Translations under genes and position numbers: made by a program
The notes under the pieces: generated by a model
What the model saw: the letters and a program-made list of their open reading frames with translations, nothing else
Databases searched by the model: none
What the model was told of the DNA's origin: nothing
DNA from: Cytomitobacter sp965233735
Lineage (GTDB): Bacteria; Pseudomonadota; Alphaproteobacteria; CAJXXZ01; 1604HC
Direction of reading: 5' to 3'
Assembly (NCBI GenBank): GCA_965233735.1
Contig: OZ247501.1
Location: forward strand, 496,001-560,000
DNA: 64,000 bases
Part shown: piece after piece, positions 1 to 9,012 of the stretch
Position numbering within the stretch: position 1 is the first letter of the stretch
Layout of the letters: every line of letters starts with the position of its first letter

Positions 1-1
1 A

Positions 2-1099
2 AGCTCCCATAAAGAATACATTCAAACTGAATTATACAAGTTTTTTGAGTATCAATATAAAGAATGCATTGAATATAAAACCCAAAAATTCAATGGTAGC
101 CTAGCTTTTATAAAAGATATATCAAAGCAAGCTGATGCAAAATATAGAACATTATCAAGAGACAAAACTTCAATATTAGCTTCAAAACATATCATTTTAG
201 AGGCCATGGAGGGTCAGAGTCCTGTAGAAAAGCTCGACATGTTGATGAACATGTACGTAGAGAGGCCTAAATATCAAGAATTAGGAGAATCAGAATCCAA
301 TTATCGTAAATTTTTAAGAAAATCTTTACCATCAAGAATTGCATCACCAAATTGGGAAGAAGGATTTGCTCAATATTATGTGATACATAAAGTAATAGAT
401 AGTGAATACATTGAATCCAACGATTTTATAGAAACTTCTCAAGCTTTAAAAAGAATTCAATTCAAATATGATCAGGCATTTGAAGAATATGGAGCAACGG
501 GAGTTGAGTATTCATATGTTGGAAGAATGATAGGAGAAGAAGAATGGAATAAACTTGTTGGAAATAGAAGCGTATTGAAAGTTAAAGTTGATCCGAATTC
601 TGATTTTAAAAATCGTAGAGGAGAGCCGGTTTCAGAATTAGAATTTGTATTTGAAAAATTCAAAAGTATAATGCAAGAATATAGCGAAATAGGATACCCA
701 TATAGAAAGCAACACCCATACAGAATATTTCAATCAGTTGGAGGGTATCATGATAAATTTGATGTAAAAAAGAAGTATGATGAAGCAACAGCCAAAGGAA
801 AATTCAAGAAATATTCATTTGTAGGAGGATTATATTCTGAAGCAGATGAAGTAATGTACAAAATGAAAGATGAAATCTTAGAAAAGAGAGAGTTAAGTGC
901 AGATATTTTAGTAAAATTTTTGATGATAAAAGAGTTAAGTGGAGAAGAACAAGTTGATGAAAAGCGAGATATAACAGAAATATATAGTTATCCAGAAGAA
1001 ATAAAGTTTATGAATCAATTACCAACTCAATCTATAGATCAACTAAATATAATCAATGCAAACTTATTCTCAGAATATATTAATTTATACTCTGCTTGA
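2..1099 (+). CDS. Unknown protein, 5' end outside the window
   Basis: The reading frame is open without a stop from base 2 to the TGA at 1097-1099, so the ATG at 206 is probably internal and the true start lies left of the window. At least 365 codons are visible. The product is hydrophilic, rich in Glu, Lys and Tyr, with no obvious membrane segment or enzyme motif in the visible part. The last residues contain FSEYINLYSA, which recalls the NEYINLPNY motif near the C-termini of the secreted proteins at 11446 and 29086, so it may be a distant member of that family; this is a weak inference. I do not recognise a known family. It is followed by a hairpin and faces the convergent lipoprotein gene. 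Confidence 0.6.
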   Translation, partial: SSHKEYIQTELYKFFEYQYKECIEYKTQKFNGSLAFIKDISKQADAKYRTLSRDKTSILASKHIILEAMEGQSPVEKLDMLMNMYVERPKYQELGESESNYRKFLRKSLPSRIASPNWEEGFAQYYVIHKVIDSEYIESNDFIETSQALKRIQFKYDQAFEEYGATGVEYSYVGRMIGEEEWNKLVGNRSVLKVKVDPNSDFKNRRGEPVSELEFVFEKFKSIMQEYSEIGYPYRKQHPYRIFQSVGGYHDKFDVKKKYDEATAKGKFKKYSFVGGLYSEADEVMYKMKDEILEKRELSADILVKFLMIKELSGEEQVDEKRDITEIYSYPEEIKFMNQLPTQSIDQLNIINANLFSEYINLYSA

Positions 1100-1127
1100 T
1101 TTTATTTTTAAAAATAATATAATAATA

Positions 1128-1165
1128 TACTTAGACCTTTTTACTGGGGGTAGGATGTCTAAGTA
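1128..1165. terminator. Hairpin between convergent genes, possible terminator
   Basis: TACTTAGAC (1128-1136) and GTCTAAGTA (1157-1165) form a perfect 9-bp inverted repeat around a 20-nt loop that contains a G5 run. It lies between two convergent genes, the place for a shared terminator. There is no long T-run after it on either strand, so termination is an inference. Confidence 0.4.
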
Positions 1166-1196
1166 CATTATAAATATAATCCAATTTAAAAATTAA

Positions 1197-1574
1197 CTAT
1201 ATTGATGCAGATCCAACATAATCAAATAACTCACTAACCCACTTTGTCTTAATAAGATTCGGCTTCACATGAGGAACTGATTTCAACTTTTTTTCAATTT
1301 GACCATTTCTTACAGAACTAATCACATCATTTTTAATTTCAATTTTCATCCATTTTGATTTGCGAAATAATAAACTTTTTTCATAAGATTCAAAATAAAA
1401 TATTATGTTGGAATTCATTGGATGTTTAACTACAGACTCTCCATATTTTTTAAAAAAATCATGTTTATTCATGCCAACAACATTGTTTTTTATTATATAT
1501 CCATGTTTAATACTGCTACATCCAATAAGAAAAATAGAAATTAAAAACACAAAAATCATAATGAATTTTCCCAT
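1197..1574 (-). CDS. BamE/SmpA-like outer membrane lipoprotein
   Basis: A 125-residue protein with an N-terminal signal peptide ending in the lipobox LIGC (Cys19), so it should be lipidated and membrane anchored. After the Cys, the block VVGMNKHDFFKKYGES followed by short beta-strand-like segments (IIFYFES, WMKIEIKND) matches the BamE/SmpA pattern, in which GM-x-K/T-x(3)-LG starts the domain. BamE is an accessory of the BAM complex that inserts outer-membrane beta-barrels. The gene overlaps the end of valS. The first ATG (1574) gives a signal peptide with a Lys. A second ATG at 1559 forms an ATGA overlap with the valS stop and has GGGA about 9 nt upstream, so it is a real alternative start. 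Family assignment is by pattern only. Confidence 0.5.
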   Translation of the reverse strand: MGKFIMIFVFLISIFLIGCSSIKHGYIIKNNVVGMNKHDFFKKYGESVVKHPMNSNIIFYFESYEKSLLFRKSKWMKIEIKNDVISSVRNGQIEKKLKSVPHVKPNLIKTKWVSELFDYVGSASI

Positions 1575-4114
1575 ATTCTGATTATATTATCTACCTTTTT
1601 TAATTCTTGGCTAAATTTTTCTATTCTATTATTCATTTCTTCTTTAACATCATCTGGAGCTTTTTTCATAAAATATTCATTATCTATCTTGTTTTTAGCA
1701 TTCATATAATTTTTCTCTAAATCTTCTTTGATTTTTACAAATTTATTTCTTATCTTACTTTCATCATAATCTTTAATAGGAATACATAAGTATCCACCAT
1801 GAATAGGATAGGGAATATCATTATTTCTGCTTTCTTTTGCAAGTTCTATCTTGTTTTTTGTAATTTTTTCCACAATTTCATGTAAATCTTCATATGTATT
1901 TTTTGAAGGAACAAATAAAATAGACTGACTATCTACATCAAACATTGCTTTACAAAACCTTATAGAATCTAAAATACTTCTAACAAATTTTATTTCACTA
2001 AACTCTATTAGCTCTACTTTATTAGATTGCCATTTTTCATTTAAAATATCAGATCCAAATAAATCTTTAAAAATATAACTACTTAAATATGGGATAAAAG
2101 GATTCAAAGCAATACATATTTTTCTAAAACACATACTTAATGTATGTTTGGTTTCTTCTTCATATGTTGAATTTAACAAACACTTTACACCTTCTAAATA
2201 TAAGTTACAAAAAGTATTCCATATCATTTGATATAGATTATGAGAAGACTTATGTAAATCCCATTCAGAAATAGATTCTTTAATAATATTAAGGTTATAA
2301 TCTATATAGTTTATAATCCATAAATTCCATATATGAGTGATTTTTACTTCTTTTGAGTTTTTAATATGATTTTCAGAAAATTTATATAAATTCCATATTT
2401 TTATGCAAAAATGCCTTGAATGCTCAATATTTTTCACACCAAATTTAATATTTTTCCCAGGTATTGAAGAATAAATCAGTGCAAATCTTAATACATCGAT
2501 TCCTTCTTTTTCTATAATAGATATTGGGTCTATAACATTATTTTTTGACTTAGACATCTTTTTTCCAAAATCATCTTGAACTAATCCATGTAAATATACT
2601 TGCTTGAATGGCACTTTTTTCTTGAAAAAACATCCAAACATAACCATTCGTGCAACCCAAAAAAATAGTATATCGCTACCTGTAACTAAAAATTCATTTG
2701 GATAAAAACTATTCGATAAACCATTATTTTCAATTGTAACAAAAGGCCATAATGCAGATGAAAACCAAGTGTCCAAAACATCTTCATCTTGTTTTATATC
2801 AGCAATGTTCAATCCTAAATCTATTGCTTTTGTTTTGGCTTCATCTTCATTTTTAGCAACAATAATTTTATTATTGCAGTACCAAACTGGAATTCGATGA
2901 CCCCACCATAGCTGCCTTGAAATACACCATGGCTTAATATTATTCATCCAATGTTTGTATACACTAATAAAATGTTCAGGAAAAATCTTTATTTCTTTTA
3001 ATGCTTCCAATGCTTTTTTAGCTAAAGTTTCAGTTTCTACAAACCACTGCTCTGTTAACCTTGGTTCCAATAATGAATTAGATCTATCTCCAAATGGCAA
3101 CACATTATTCTTATCTTCTATTTTTTCTAATTGGTCATTTAAATCAGTAACTAATAATTCTCTAACTTCAAGTCTATCAATTCCTAAGTACTTATCAGGC
3201 ACTGATTTCCCTATTAATTTTCCTTTAATATCAAAGATAGATTCAGGTTGCAAATCATGATCCATTCCTATTTCAAAATCAAGAAAATCATGAGCTGGAG
3301 TTATTTTTACAGCTCCTGTTCCCATATTAATATCACAGCGATAATCTGAAATAATAGGAATTTTTCGATTAGTTAAAGGAATAATTGCAGTTTTTCCAAT
3401 CAAATCAGAATAACGTTCATCTTTAGGGTTTACAGCAATAGCTTGATCTCCAAACATTGTTTCTGGACGAGTAGTTGCAACAGTAATATAATCACCAGTT
3501 TTTAGTTTGTATTTTATATAATATAACTTGCCTTTGCTTTCTATAGATCTTACTTCCAAATCAGAAATAGCAGTTTCTAATTCTGTATCCCAATATATTA
3601 TTTTTTTATCTTTATAAATCAAACCATTTTCATATAGCTCACAAAATGACTCAGAAACACTTTCTTGCAAATCATCATCCATAGTAAATTTGGAATAATC
3701 CCAATTTAATAAAGTTCCTAAAGAATGTAATTGATCATAAATTCTCTTTTGATATTCTTCTTTCCATTCCCAAACCTTATCTAGAAATTTCTCTCTCCCA
3801 AGATCATATTTGCTTAATGGCATAATAGACTTCTCTACTAATATTTGTGTAGCAATTCCTGAGTGATCAGTTCCAGGAATCCATAAAATATTCCTACCAT
3901 TAAACCTTTCAAAGCGAACCATCAAATCTTGAATAAAAACATTCAAAGCATGACCTATATGCAATCTACCAGTTATGTTTGGAGGAGGCAAAACTATAAC
4001 AGAGTCATACTTATCACATTTTATATAGCTATGATTTTTCTCTATATTTATAATTTGATTAACATAGTTAGTTTTTATATCATTAGTTGATCTCTTTGAA
4101 TCAACAGGTATCAC
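1556..4114 (-). CDS. valS: Valyl-tRNA synthetase
   Basis: Class I aminoacyl-tRNA synthetase that charges tRNA-Val. The 852 residues include PPPNITGRLHIGHALN, with the HIGH motif at residues 52-55, and KKMSKSKNNV (the KMSKS signature) about residue 520. The CP1 editing insertion is present, with TTRPETMFGD in it. A C-terminal coiled-coil tail of the ValRS type (residues ~785-845) is also visible. The length is slightly under the usual 880-950. The ATG overlaps the popZ stop by 4 nt (ATGA), so the two are translationally coupled; popZ-valS is a known neighbour pair in alphaproteobacteria. Confidence 0.97.
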   Translation of the reverse strand: MIPVDSKRSTNDIKTNYVNQIINIEKNHSYIKCDKYDSVIVLPPPNITGRLHIGHALNVFIQDLMVRFERFNGRNILWIPGTDHSGIATQILVEKSIMPLSKYDLGREKFLDKVWEWKEEYQKRIYDQLHSLGTLLNWDYSKFTMDDDLQESVSESFCELYENGLIYKDKKIIYWDTELETAISDLEVRSIESKGKLYYIKYKLKTGDYITVATTRPETMFGDQAIAVNPKDERYSDLIGKTAIIPLTNRKIPIISDYRCDINMGTGAVKITPAHDFLDFEIGMDHDLQPESIFDIKGKLIGKSVPDKYLGIDRLEVRELLVTDLNDQLEKIEDKNNVLPFGDRSNSLLEPRLTEQWFVETETLAKKALEALKEIKIFPEHFISVYKHWMNNIKPWCISRQLWWGHRIPVWYCNNKIIVAKNEDEAKTKAIDLGLNIADIKQDEDVLDTWFSSALWPFVTIENNGLSNSFYPNEFLVTGSDILFFWVARMVMFGCFFKKKVPFKQVYLHGLVQDDFGKKMSKSKNNVIDPISIIEKEGIDVLRFALIYSSIPGKNIKFGVKNIEHSRHFCIKIWNLYKFSENHIKNSKEVKITHIWNLWIINYIDYNLNIIKESISEWDLHKSSHNLYQMIWNTFCNLYLEGVKCLLNSTYEEETKHTLSMCFRKICIALNPFIPYLSSYIFKDLFGSDILNEKWQSNKVELIEFSEIKFVRSILDSIRFCKAMFDVDSQSILFVPSKNTYEDLHEIVEKITKNKIELAKESRNNDIPYPIHGGYLCIPIKDYDESKIRNKFVKIKEDLEKNYMNAKNKIDNEYFMKKAPDDVKEEMNNRIEKFSQELKKVDNIIRIWENSL

Positions 4115-4677
4115 TTTTCCCTCATTATTTTTTGAATAACATCTTCTATTATTTGATATAAATTGTCTTTAATTGAAACTTGGATTGTTTTTTCTATGCT
4201 TTGTTTAATATAGCTTTCATTGCTTTTAACATATTGCAACAATACTTGTTGCATATAGTCTTTATAAGAAGAGTTATTTGTTAAAATGTTAGATAAAGCT
4301 TCTTGCAATAATTTCTTAGAAAAAACTTCAGATTGCACGCTATCTTGAAGTTGGTTAATCATTTTATCTTCATTGCTTAAAATCCATTTGTTAATCAAAA
4401 GCTTCATAGCACTATCAAGACTTTCTTCAGAAACAGAAAAGGTCTCAGTTCTTCTTATTTCTACACTCTCACGCTCTTTATTGATTTCTTGAAGTTTTTC
4501 AATTGATGACCTGATTTTATGCAATGTTGGATTTATTTCTTTTGTCAACGATCCCACAACTGGATTTTCTTCAACTAATTTATCATGATCATTTTCAACC
4601 TCATCAGAAACTTCTTTTTTTTGATTAACTTGGTTTCTAATAGCAGCTAAAACATCTTCTAATGAGTTATCATTCAT
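4111..4677 (-). CDS. popZ: PopZ-like polar organising protein (DUF2497)
   Basis: The N-terminus NDNSLEDVLAAIRNQV fits the conserved 'SMEEILASIR' motif of DUF2497/PopZ. It is followed by an acidic, low-complexity linker (residues ~20-60) and a helical, amphipathic C-terminal half, the layout of PopZ. PopZ forms a polymeric hub at the cell pole that anchors the chromosome centromere and cell-cycle proteins. Position supports the call: it overlaps the start of valS by 4 nt, the same order as in Caulobacter and many relatives. The C-terminal half is poorly conserved with textbook PopZ, so self-assembly is inferred. MipZ and a ChpT-like protein are also in this window. Confidence 0.72.
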   Translation of the reverse strand: MNDNSLEDVLAAIRNQVNQKKEVSDEVENDHDKLVEENPVVGSLTKEINPTLHKIRSSIEKLQEINKERESVEIRRTETFSVSEESLDSAMKLLINKWILSNEDKMINQLQDSVQSEVFSKKLLQEALSNILTNNSSYKDYMQQVLLQYVKSNESYIKQSIEKTIQVSIKDNLYQIIEDVIQKIMREK

Positions 4678-4754
4678 AAACGAAATTTAACATTATCAAT
4701 GTCAAAGTAAAATACCTTATGACTTTTATTTCATACTTTTTTGCTAAAAATAAC

Positions 4755-5708
4755 TTATATTAATTTAATTCCTATATTTTTTGATACTTGATTTATTTTT
4801 CTCATTTCATCATTACTAAGTTTAGTTAATAATTTTATTTTATTTTTAGAAACAACCTCTAATTTATATTCACTGTATATATTAGAAACTAACTGCAGAA
4901 CTTTAGTATTACTTACATCATAATTCAAATCCAATATATGATCTATTTTCGGATAATTTGACAACATCTTACTAACAAGAGAAATACGATTATCTAAATT
5001 CATAATATCATTTTCTTGTTTTTGAGTGCTAGAATAAAATCTATATATAAGGCCACTTACAAGAATTAAAGTAGAAGCATTAATCAAACATATCTTAATA
5101 AAATCAGAAATGTCTTTTACATATTTCATTTTCAAATTATCTATTTTTACATCTAATTTTCTTTCTATTATATCTTTAGAATACGAATAAACATCATAAT
5201 TGAAATCAAAAGAACTACCAAAAACTCTAACTTTAGGGGCAATAAATGTATAATTTTTCATATGATTTACAAATGTTTCTAACAATTCATCAGAGAAATC
5301 CTTAATAACTTTGAAGTGAATTAATACTCCCTTAAGTAAACAAAAACTAATTTTAGTATTTCCATCATCCAAAAACCATATTTCACTTTCTGAAATATCA
5401 TTGATGACTTTCTTTAAATTTCTAACTTTTTCTAAAACAGCCCACTTTTTAATTGTGATTTTTTGATTTGTATAAATCCAAATGCACCATTTATCAACAA
5501 CAAAATTTTTACAACTAGTATTTTGAAGCAACAAACTTTTTTTATATGATATCCATTTTCTTTTTTCAAAAAAATTCAACTGCCCCGGCATTTCTGAAAC
5601 TATAATATCTGTTATGTTTTCATCAGCAATACAATTTTCAATAAAATCTTTATGAAACATTACATTTAAATTATTACCAAAACTTTTTCTATTAAATATA
5701 TTAATCAT
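4755..5708 (-). CDS. Bitopic protein of the secretion/pilus cluster, PilN/GspL-like
   Basis: A 317-residue protein with one membrane segment at about residues 207-226 (ICLINASTLILVSGLIYRF). About 200 cytoplasmic-type residues precede it and about 90 follow, including a helical stretch after the membrane segment (QKQENDIMNLDNRISLVSKML). This topology is that of GspL/PilM-PilN proteins, which link the ATPase to the membrane platform. It is the third gene of a minus-strand set with gspE-like and gspF-like genes, 12 nt after the latter. Sequence identity to GspL/PilN cannot be shown by eye; the assignment rests on topology and context. Confidence 0.45.
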   Translation of the reverse strand: MINIFNRKSFGNNLNVMFHKDFIENCIADENITDIIVSEMPGQLNFFEKRKWISYKKSLLLQNTSCKNFVVDKWCIWIYTNQKITIKKWAVLEKVRNLKKVINDISESEIWFLDDGNTKISFCLLKGVLIHFKVIKDFSDELLETFVNHMKNYTFIAPKVRVFGSSFDFNYDVYSYSKDIIERKLDVKIDNLKMKYVKDISDFIKICLINASTLILVSGLIYRFYSSTQKQENDIMNLDNRISLVSKMLSNYPKIDHILDLNYDVSNTKVLQLVSNIYSEYKLEVVSKNKIKLLTKLSNDEMRKINQVSKNIGIKLI

Positions 5709-5720
5709 TATAACCCTATC

Positions 5721-6854
5721 TTAAAAAGCTCTATATACAGGAATCATCATTGAATATGCAACTATTCCTATGAGAATAGCCAAAATACTCAAAACAAATG
5801 GCTGAGCATACTCTGATAATAAATCAAGTATTTTGAACATTTCATTCTCATAGATTTCTGATATAGATTTGAATCCGTTCTGAAGATTTGCAGACTTTTC
5901 ATATAAATCAATCATATTATTTAACAAATCATCTTGATTACTTAAATGAAAAGCTCTGCTGACAGAACAACCCGATTTTACATTTTCGCATACTTTATTA
6001 ATTATGTTAAGATTTTGTCTACTATTTATACTTTTTTTTGTTATTTCAAAACTATTTAATAATCTAACATTGTTGCTCAGCATTATATGATTAATATAAA
6101 AAAACCAGGAAAAATCTCTTGAAAATCTATATTTTTTTATTATAGGAATTTTATTCAAATAATAATCCACCTTGTTGTGAAAAATAATGCCAATCACAAG
6201 AATAAAAACTAACCCCATAATATATTTACTAAAGTGTTTCGATATATTATTTAAAGCCCTTAAAACAAAGGGAATATCTTCTCCCATATCTTCTAATAAA
6301 GAAATAATATTTGGAACTAAAAAATTAACTATTACAGAAAAAGATATGAAAAAAAACACTATCAAAGTAATAGGGTATCTCAAGCTACTTTTAATTTTTT
6401 TCTTTCTTAAATGCAATTTTTTATAATTATTAGCTAAAAATGCACTAAAATCACTTAAAGAACCAATTTTGTCTATAACAGAAAATACAGCTAAGCTGTT
6501 CTTATTGAATTTATAATCATATCGAATTAAAGATTTAGAAAAAGATACTCCTTTTAAAACTAAATTTTTCATCTCTGAACAAATTGAACTTGTTTTTATA
6601 TTGCAACTTCCTATCATTTCTAAAGCTTTGTTCAGCGTTACTCCGCTAGATAAAAATTTGCTCAGAAAATCAAACATCAGAAATAAATCAAAATCAGAAA
6701 ATTTACTATGAAAAACAAACCACTTTTTTTTAATAGATAAAATGCTTAATTCTTGTTCCTCTATAAGAAAAGAAGCGCTTTCAATATTGTCTGACCTTAC
6801 AATTCCTTTAATCCTCTTTCCATTCTTGGAGATAGCATAGTACTTAAAAAACAC
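5721..6854 (-). CDS. Type II secretion/type IV pilus inner-membrane platform protein (GspF/PilC family)
   Basis: A 377-residue polytopic protein with two copies of the T2SSF domain (about 65-190 and 250-375). Membrane segments lie at about 155-185, 210-228 and 350-373 (ending AYSMMIPVYRAF). The N-terminus (YYAISKNGKRIKGIVRSDN, SASFLIEEQELSILSIKK) is typical of GspF/PilC, as is SLEMIG-like 'ALEMIG' after 'LSSGVTLNK'. It forms the platform under the pseudopilus and works with the GspE ATPase encoded just upstream. The start is GTG, and it overlaps the gspE stop as TAGTG, so the two are coupled. Confidence 0.88.
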   Translation of the reverse strand: MFFKYYAISKNGKRIKGIVRSDNIESASFLIEEQELSILSIKKKWFVFHSKFSDFDLFLMFDFLSKFLSSGVTLNKALEMIGSCNIKTSSICSEMKNLVLKGVSFSKSLIRYDYKFNKNSLAVFSVIDKIGSLSDFSAFLANNYKKLHLRKKKIKSSLRYPITLIVFFFISFSVIVNFLVPNIISLLEDMGEDIPFVLRALNNISKHFSKYIMGLVFILVIGIIFHNKVDYYLNKIPIIKKYRFSRDFSWFFYINHIMLSNNVRLLNSFEITKKSINSRQNLNIINKVCENVKSGCSVSRAFHLSNQDDLLNNMIDLYEKSANLQNGFKSISEIYENEMFKILDLLSEYAQPFVLSILAILIGIVAYSMMIPVYRAF

Positions 6855-8302
6855 TATAAAATATCAACAAATTTTTTCAATTCTTCATATGTAGTTTCTC
6901 CATTTTTGATTTTTTCAACTCCATCCATCGCAATAGTTTTGAAATCCTCTGGAATGTATTTATCTATATTTTTATTTGAAAACAAAGTCACATCATGAGA
7001 AACATCTCTTTTCATTTTCAAACTTTCAGCAATAACAATTCTATCAGAAAAGCCAGTATTATTACATTTTTCACATCCAACATCTTTGAATACAAACCTG
7101 GATGTTACATATTTTTTTATATTACCTGAAAGATTGTTTTCAACTAACTGCTTGCAAGAACACAGTTTTCTGATTAGTCTTTGAGAAACAACACCTCTTA
7201 AGTATTGAACTAATAAACTTTTCTCAATTCCAAATTCCATCAATCTAGAAAATACTCCAATGGCATTGTTGGTATGCAAAGTAGTAAATACCTTGTGCCC
7301 AGTCATGGCCGCTCTCATTACCATTTGAGCTGTTTCAGCATCACGAATCTCTCCTATAAGCATAATGTTAGGGTCTTGTCGCAATAACGACTTGATTCCC
7401 AAAGAAAAGCTCATGTTAGGAGATTTATTTATATCAGTTTGCCTTATATATGGAATGGAATATTCTATAGGATCTTCAAGAGTTACTATATTGTTTTGAT
7501 GTGGGTCCAAGCAAGAAAGAAGACTATATAATGATGTTGTTTTTCCAGAACCTACAGGTCCAGTAAATATAATCAACCCATCAGGAGTGTCTATAAAATC
7601 ATCAAAGTCACTCATAATATGCTTGGAGTAACTCAAACTTTTCAAATCAAGAGACTTGCTATTTCCCAAAACTCTTAAAACTATATTTTCTCCATGCATA
7701 GTTGGATGACAAGAAACTCTAAAATCTATTTTTTTACCATAAATTTCTTTGGAAAAGCTACCATCTTGAGGAATTCTAGTTTCAGAAATATCCATTTCAG
7801 ACATAACTTTAATTCTTATGGAAACAGAGCTCCATTTTTGTTTGTTAAAATCAAATGACTTTTTTAATATTCCATTTATTCTGTATTTTATTTCCACATC
7901 ATTTTTATTAGGGCAAAAATGAATGTCTGAAGCTTGTTTTTGAAAAGAATCTAATAAAATTTTATCAACTATTTGCTCTCCAATATCTAAGTTGTTTTCT
8001 TTCAGCAAAGTTTCTTTTATTGATACATTGCATATATTATAAAACTTATTTATATAAAAAATTATTGATTCTAAGTCACATTTTTTAATAACTAGTTGAT
8101 CAAATTTAACATGATTATATATTTTTTCACTAAGGTTTATTTTTTGATCATTGGTAGCAATTGTCAAAATTCCTTTTTCTAAGCTCAAAGGTAACATTTG
8201 ATTGGAAATGCAAAATTGCTTTGAAAAGTATAATAAAAGTTTCTTTTCAATAAATAAATTATTTATATCTAATAAATTATCATTTTTAAATTTTATTTGC
8301 AT
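6854..8302 (-). CDS. Type II secretion/type IV pilus assembly ATPase (GspE/PilB family)
   Basis: A 482-residue hexameric secretion ATPase. The Walker A motif GPVGSGKT is at residues 248-255. An Asp box precedes it (QTDINKSPNMSFSLG, LLRQDPNIML), Walker B is IMLIGEIRDAETA, and the His box is TGHKVFTTLHTNNA. The four-Cys zinc module is visible as CSCKQL ... GCEKCNNTG near residues 395-425. The N-terminal MshEN-like domain is short. It heads the minus-strand cluster with the platform and the bitopic protein. No secretin, pseudopilin or prepilin peptidase gene is present in this window, so the full machine, if any, must be encoded elsewhere. Confidence 0.92.
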   Translation of the reverse strand: MQIKFKNDNLLDINNLFIEKKLLLYFSKQFCISNQMLPLSLEKGILTIATNDQKINLSEKIYNHVKFDQLVIKKCDLESIIFYINKFYNICNVSIKETLLKENNLDIGEQIVDKILLDSFQKQASDIHFCPNKNDVEIKYRINGILKKSFDFNKQKWSSVSIRIKVMSEMDISETRIPQDGSFSKEIYGKKIDFRVSCHPTMHGENIVLRVLGNSKSLDLKSLSYSKHIMSDFDDFIDTPDGLIIFTGPVGSGKTTSLYSLLSCLDPHQNNIVTLEDPIEYSIPYIRQTDINKSPNMSFSLGIKSLLRQDPNIMLIGEIRDAETAQMVMRAAMTGHKVFTTLHTNNAIGVFSRLMEFGIEKSLLVQYLRGVVSQRLIRKLCSCKQLVENNLSGNIKKYVTSRFVFKDVGCEKCNNTGFSDRIVIAESLKMKRDVSHDVTLFSNKNIDKYIPEDFKTIAMDGVEKIKNGETTYEELKKFVDIL

Positions 8303-8440
8303 TGTTTTCTTGATATTAACACATTAATTTAGAAAATAAATAAATTATATATATGATTATTATGTTATATGTAACGTGGAATTTGTTGAAATCTTATCAA
8401 AGTTCGTATAAACAAAGATTTGTACTTGTTGATAAGTTCG

Positions 8441-8469
8441 TTGAAATATAAACAACTATAACGTAAAAT
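8441..8469 (+). promoter_or_regulatory. Promoter of the yfgM-bamB-der set, leaderless geometry
   Basis: TTGAAA (8441-8446), a 17-nt spacer and TAAAAT (8464-8469) form a good -35/-10 pair. The -10 ends exactly 6 nt before the ATG at 8476, which would put the transcript start at or next to the A of the ATG. Confidence 0.55.
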
Positions 8470-8475
8470 CATTTT

Positions 8476-9012
8476 ATGAGCTTTATGGAAGATTTAAAAA
8501 ATGACTATCTTAAAGACAGAATAAAAGATTTTTTTATGTCTAAAAATTTTGTTTTTATTTGCATTATTTTAGCATGTTTTTCTTTGTTTTATATTAATAC
8601 AATCAATAAAAAAAACAAGGAATCTGAGAAAATCATGTTAATGTTATTAAATAGTGATGAAAGTATGGATTGGGGTGATATCCCATATAAAACAGGTGAT
8701 TTATATGTTGTTCCAAAATTCATAATGATTTCTAACTTGATTTCAAGAAGAGTTAACATTTTAGATAAGGATTTCAACAGGTTATTAACATCTATAAAAA
8801 GTGATGATAATTTTGGTGTATTAGCGCATATTTTATATGATTTTTATGCTGATAAAAAAATAATTAAATTTTCTTCTATTAATAGCCCTTGGTCTGAATT
8901 GATTAAAGAGCTTAATGTGATTAATTTGAAATCTACTCCTAACAACTTGAACATGCTTCCTTTGCTTGCTTCTAATAATATTTCTGTTAAAAACCCTTTT
9001 GGAGAAGCATGA
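8476..9012 (+). CDS. YfgM-like single-pass membrane protein (TPR_21-like), BamB neighbour
   Basis: A 178-residue protein with a short cytoplasmic N-terminus, one membrane segment at about residues 24-43 (NFVFICIILACFSLFYI) and a helical periplasmic domain. This is the layout of YfgM, the ancillary SecYEG/periplasmic chaperone-network subunit. In proteobacteria that gene sits next to bamB and der, exactly as here: bamB starts inside its stop (ATGA, 4-nt overlap). No clear TPR consensus is visible by eye, so the call relies on topology and order. The start follows a -10-like element by 6 nt. Confidence 0.55.
   Translation: MSFMEDLKNDYLKDRIKDFFMSKNFVFICIILACFSLFYINTINKKNKESEKIMLMLLNSDESMDWGDIPYKTGDLYVVPKFIMISNLISRRVNILDKDFNRLLTSIKSDDNFGVLAHILYDFYADKKIIKFSSINSPWSELIKELNVINLKSTPNNLNMLPLLASNNISVKNPFGEA

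Noticed and set aside
8393..8436. CTTATCAA/TTGATAAG inverted repeat with a DnaA-box-like TTATCAACA, considered as a replication origin
   Set aside because: Only one box-like match with a mismatch, no cluster of boxes, and no origin-flanking genes; it is more simply part of a divergent promoter region.
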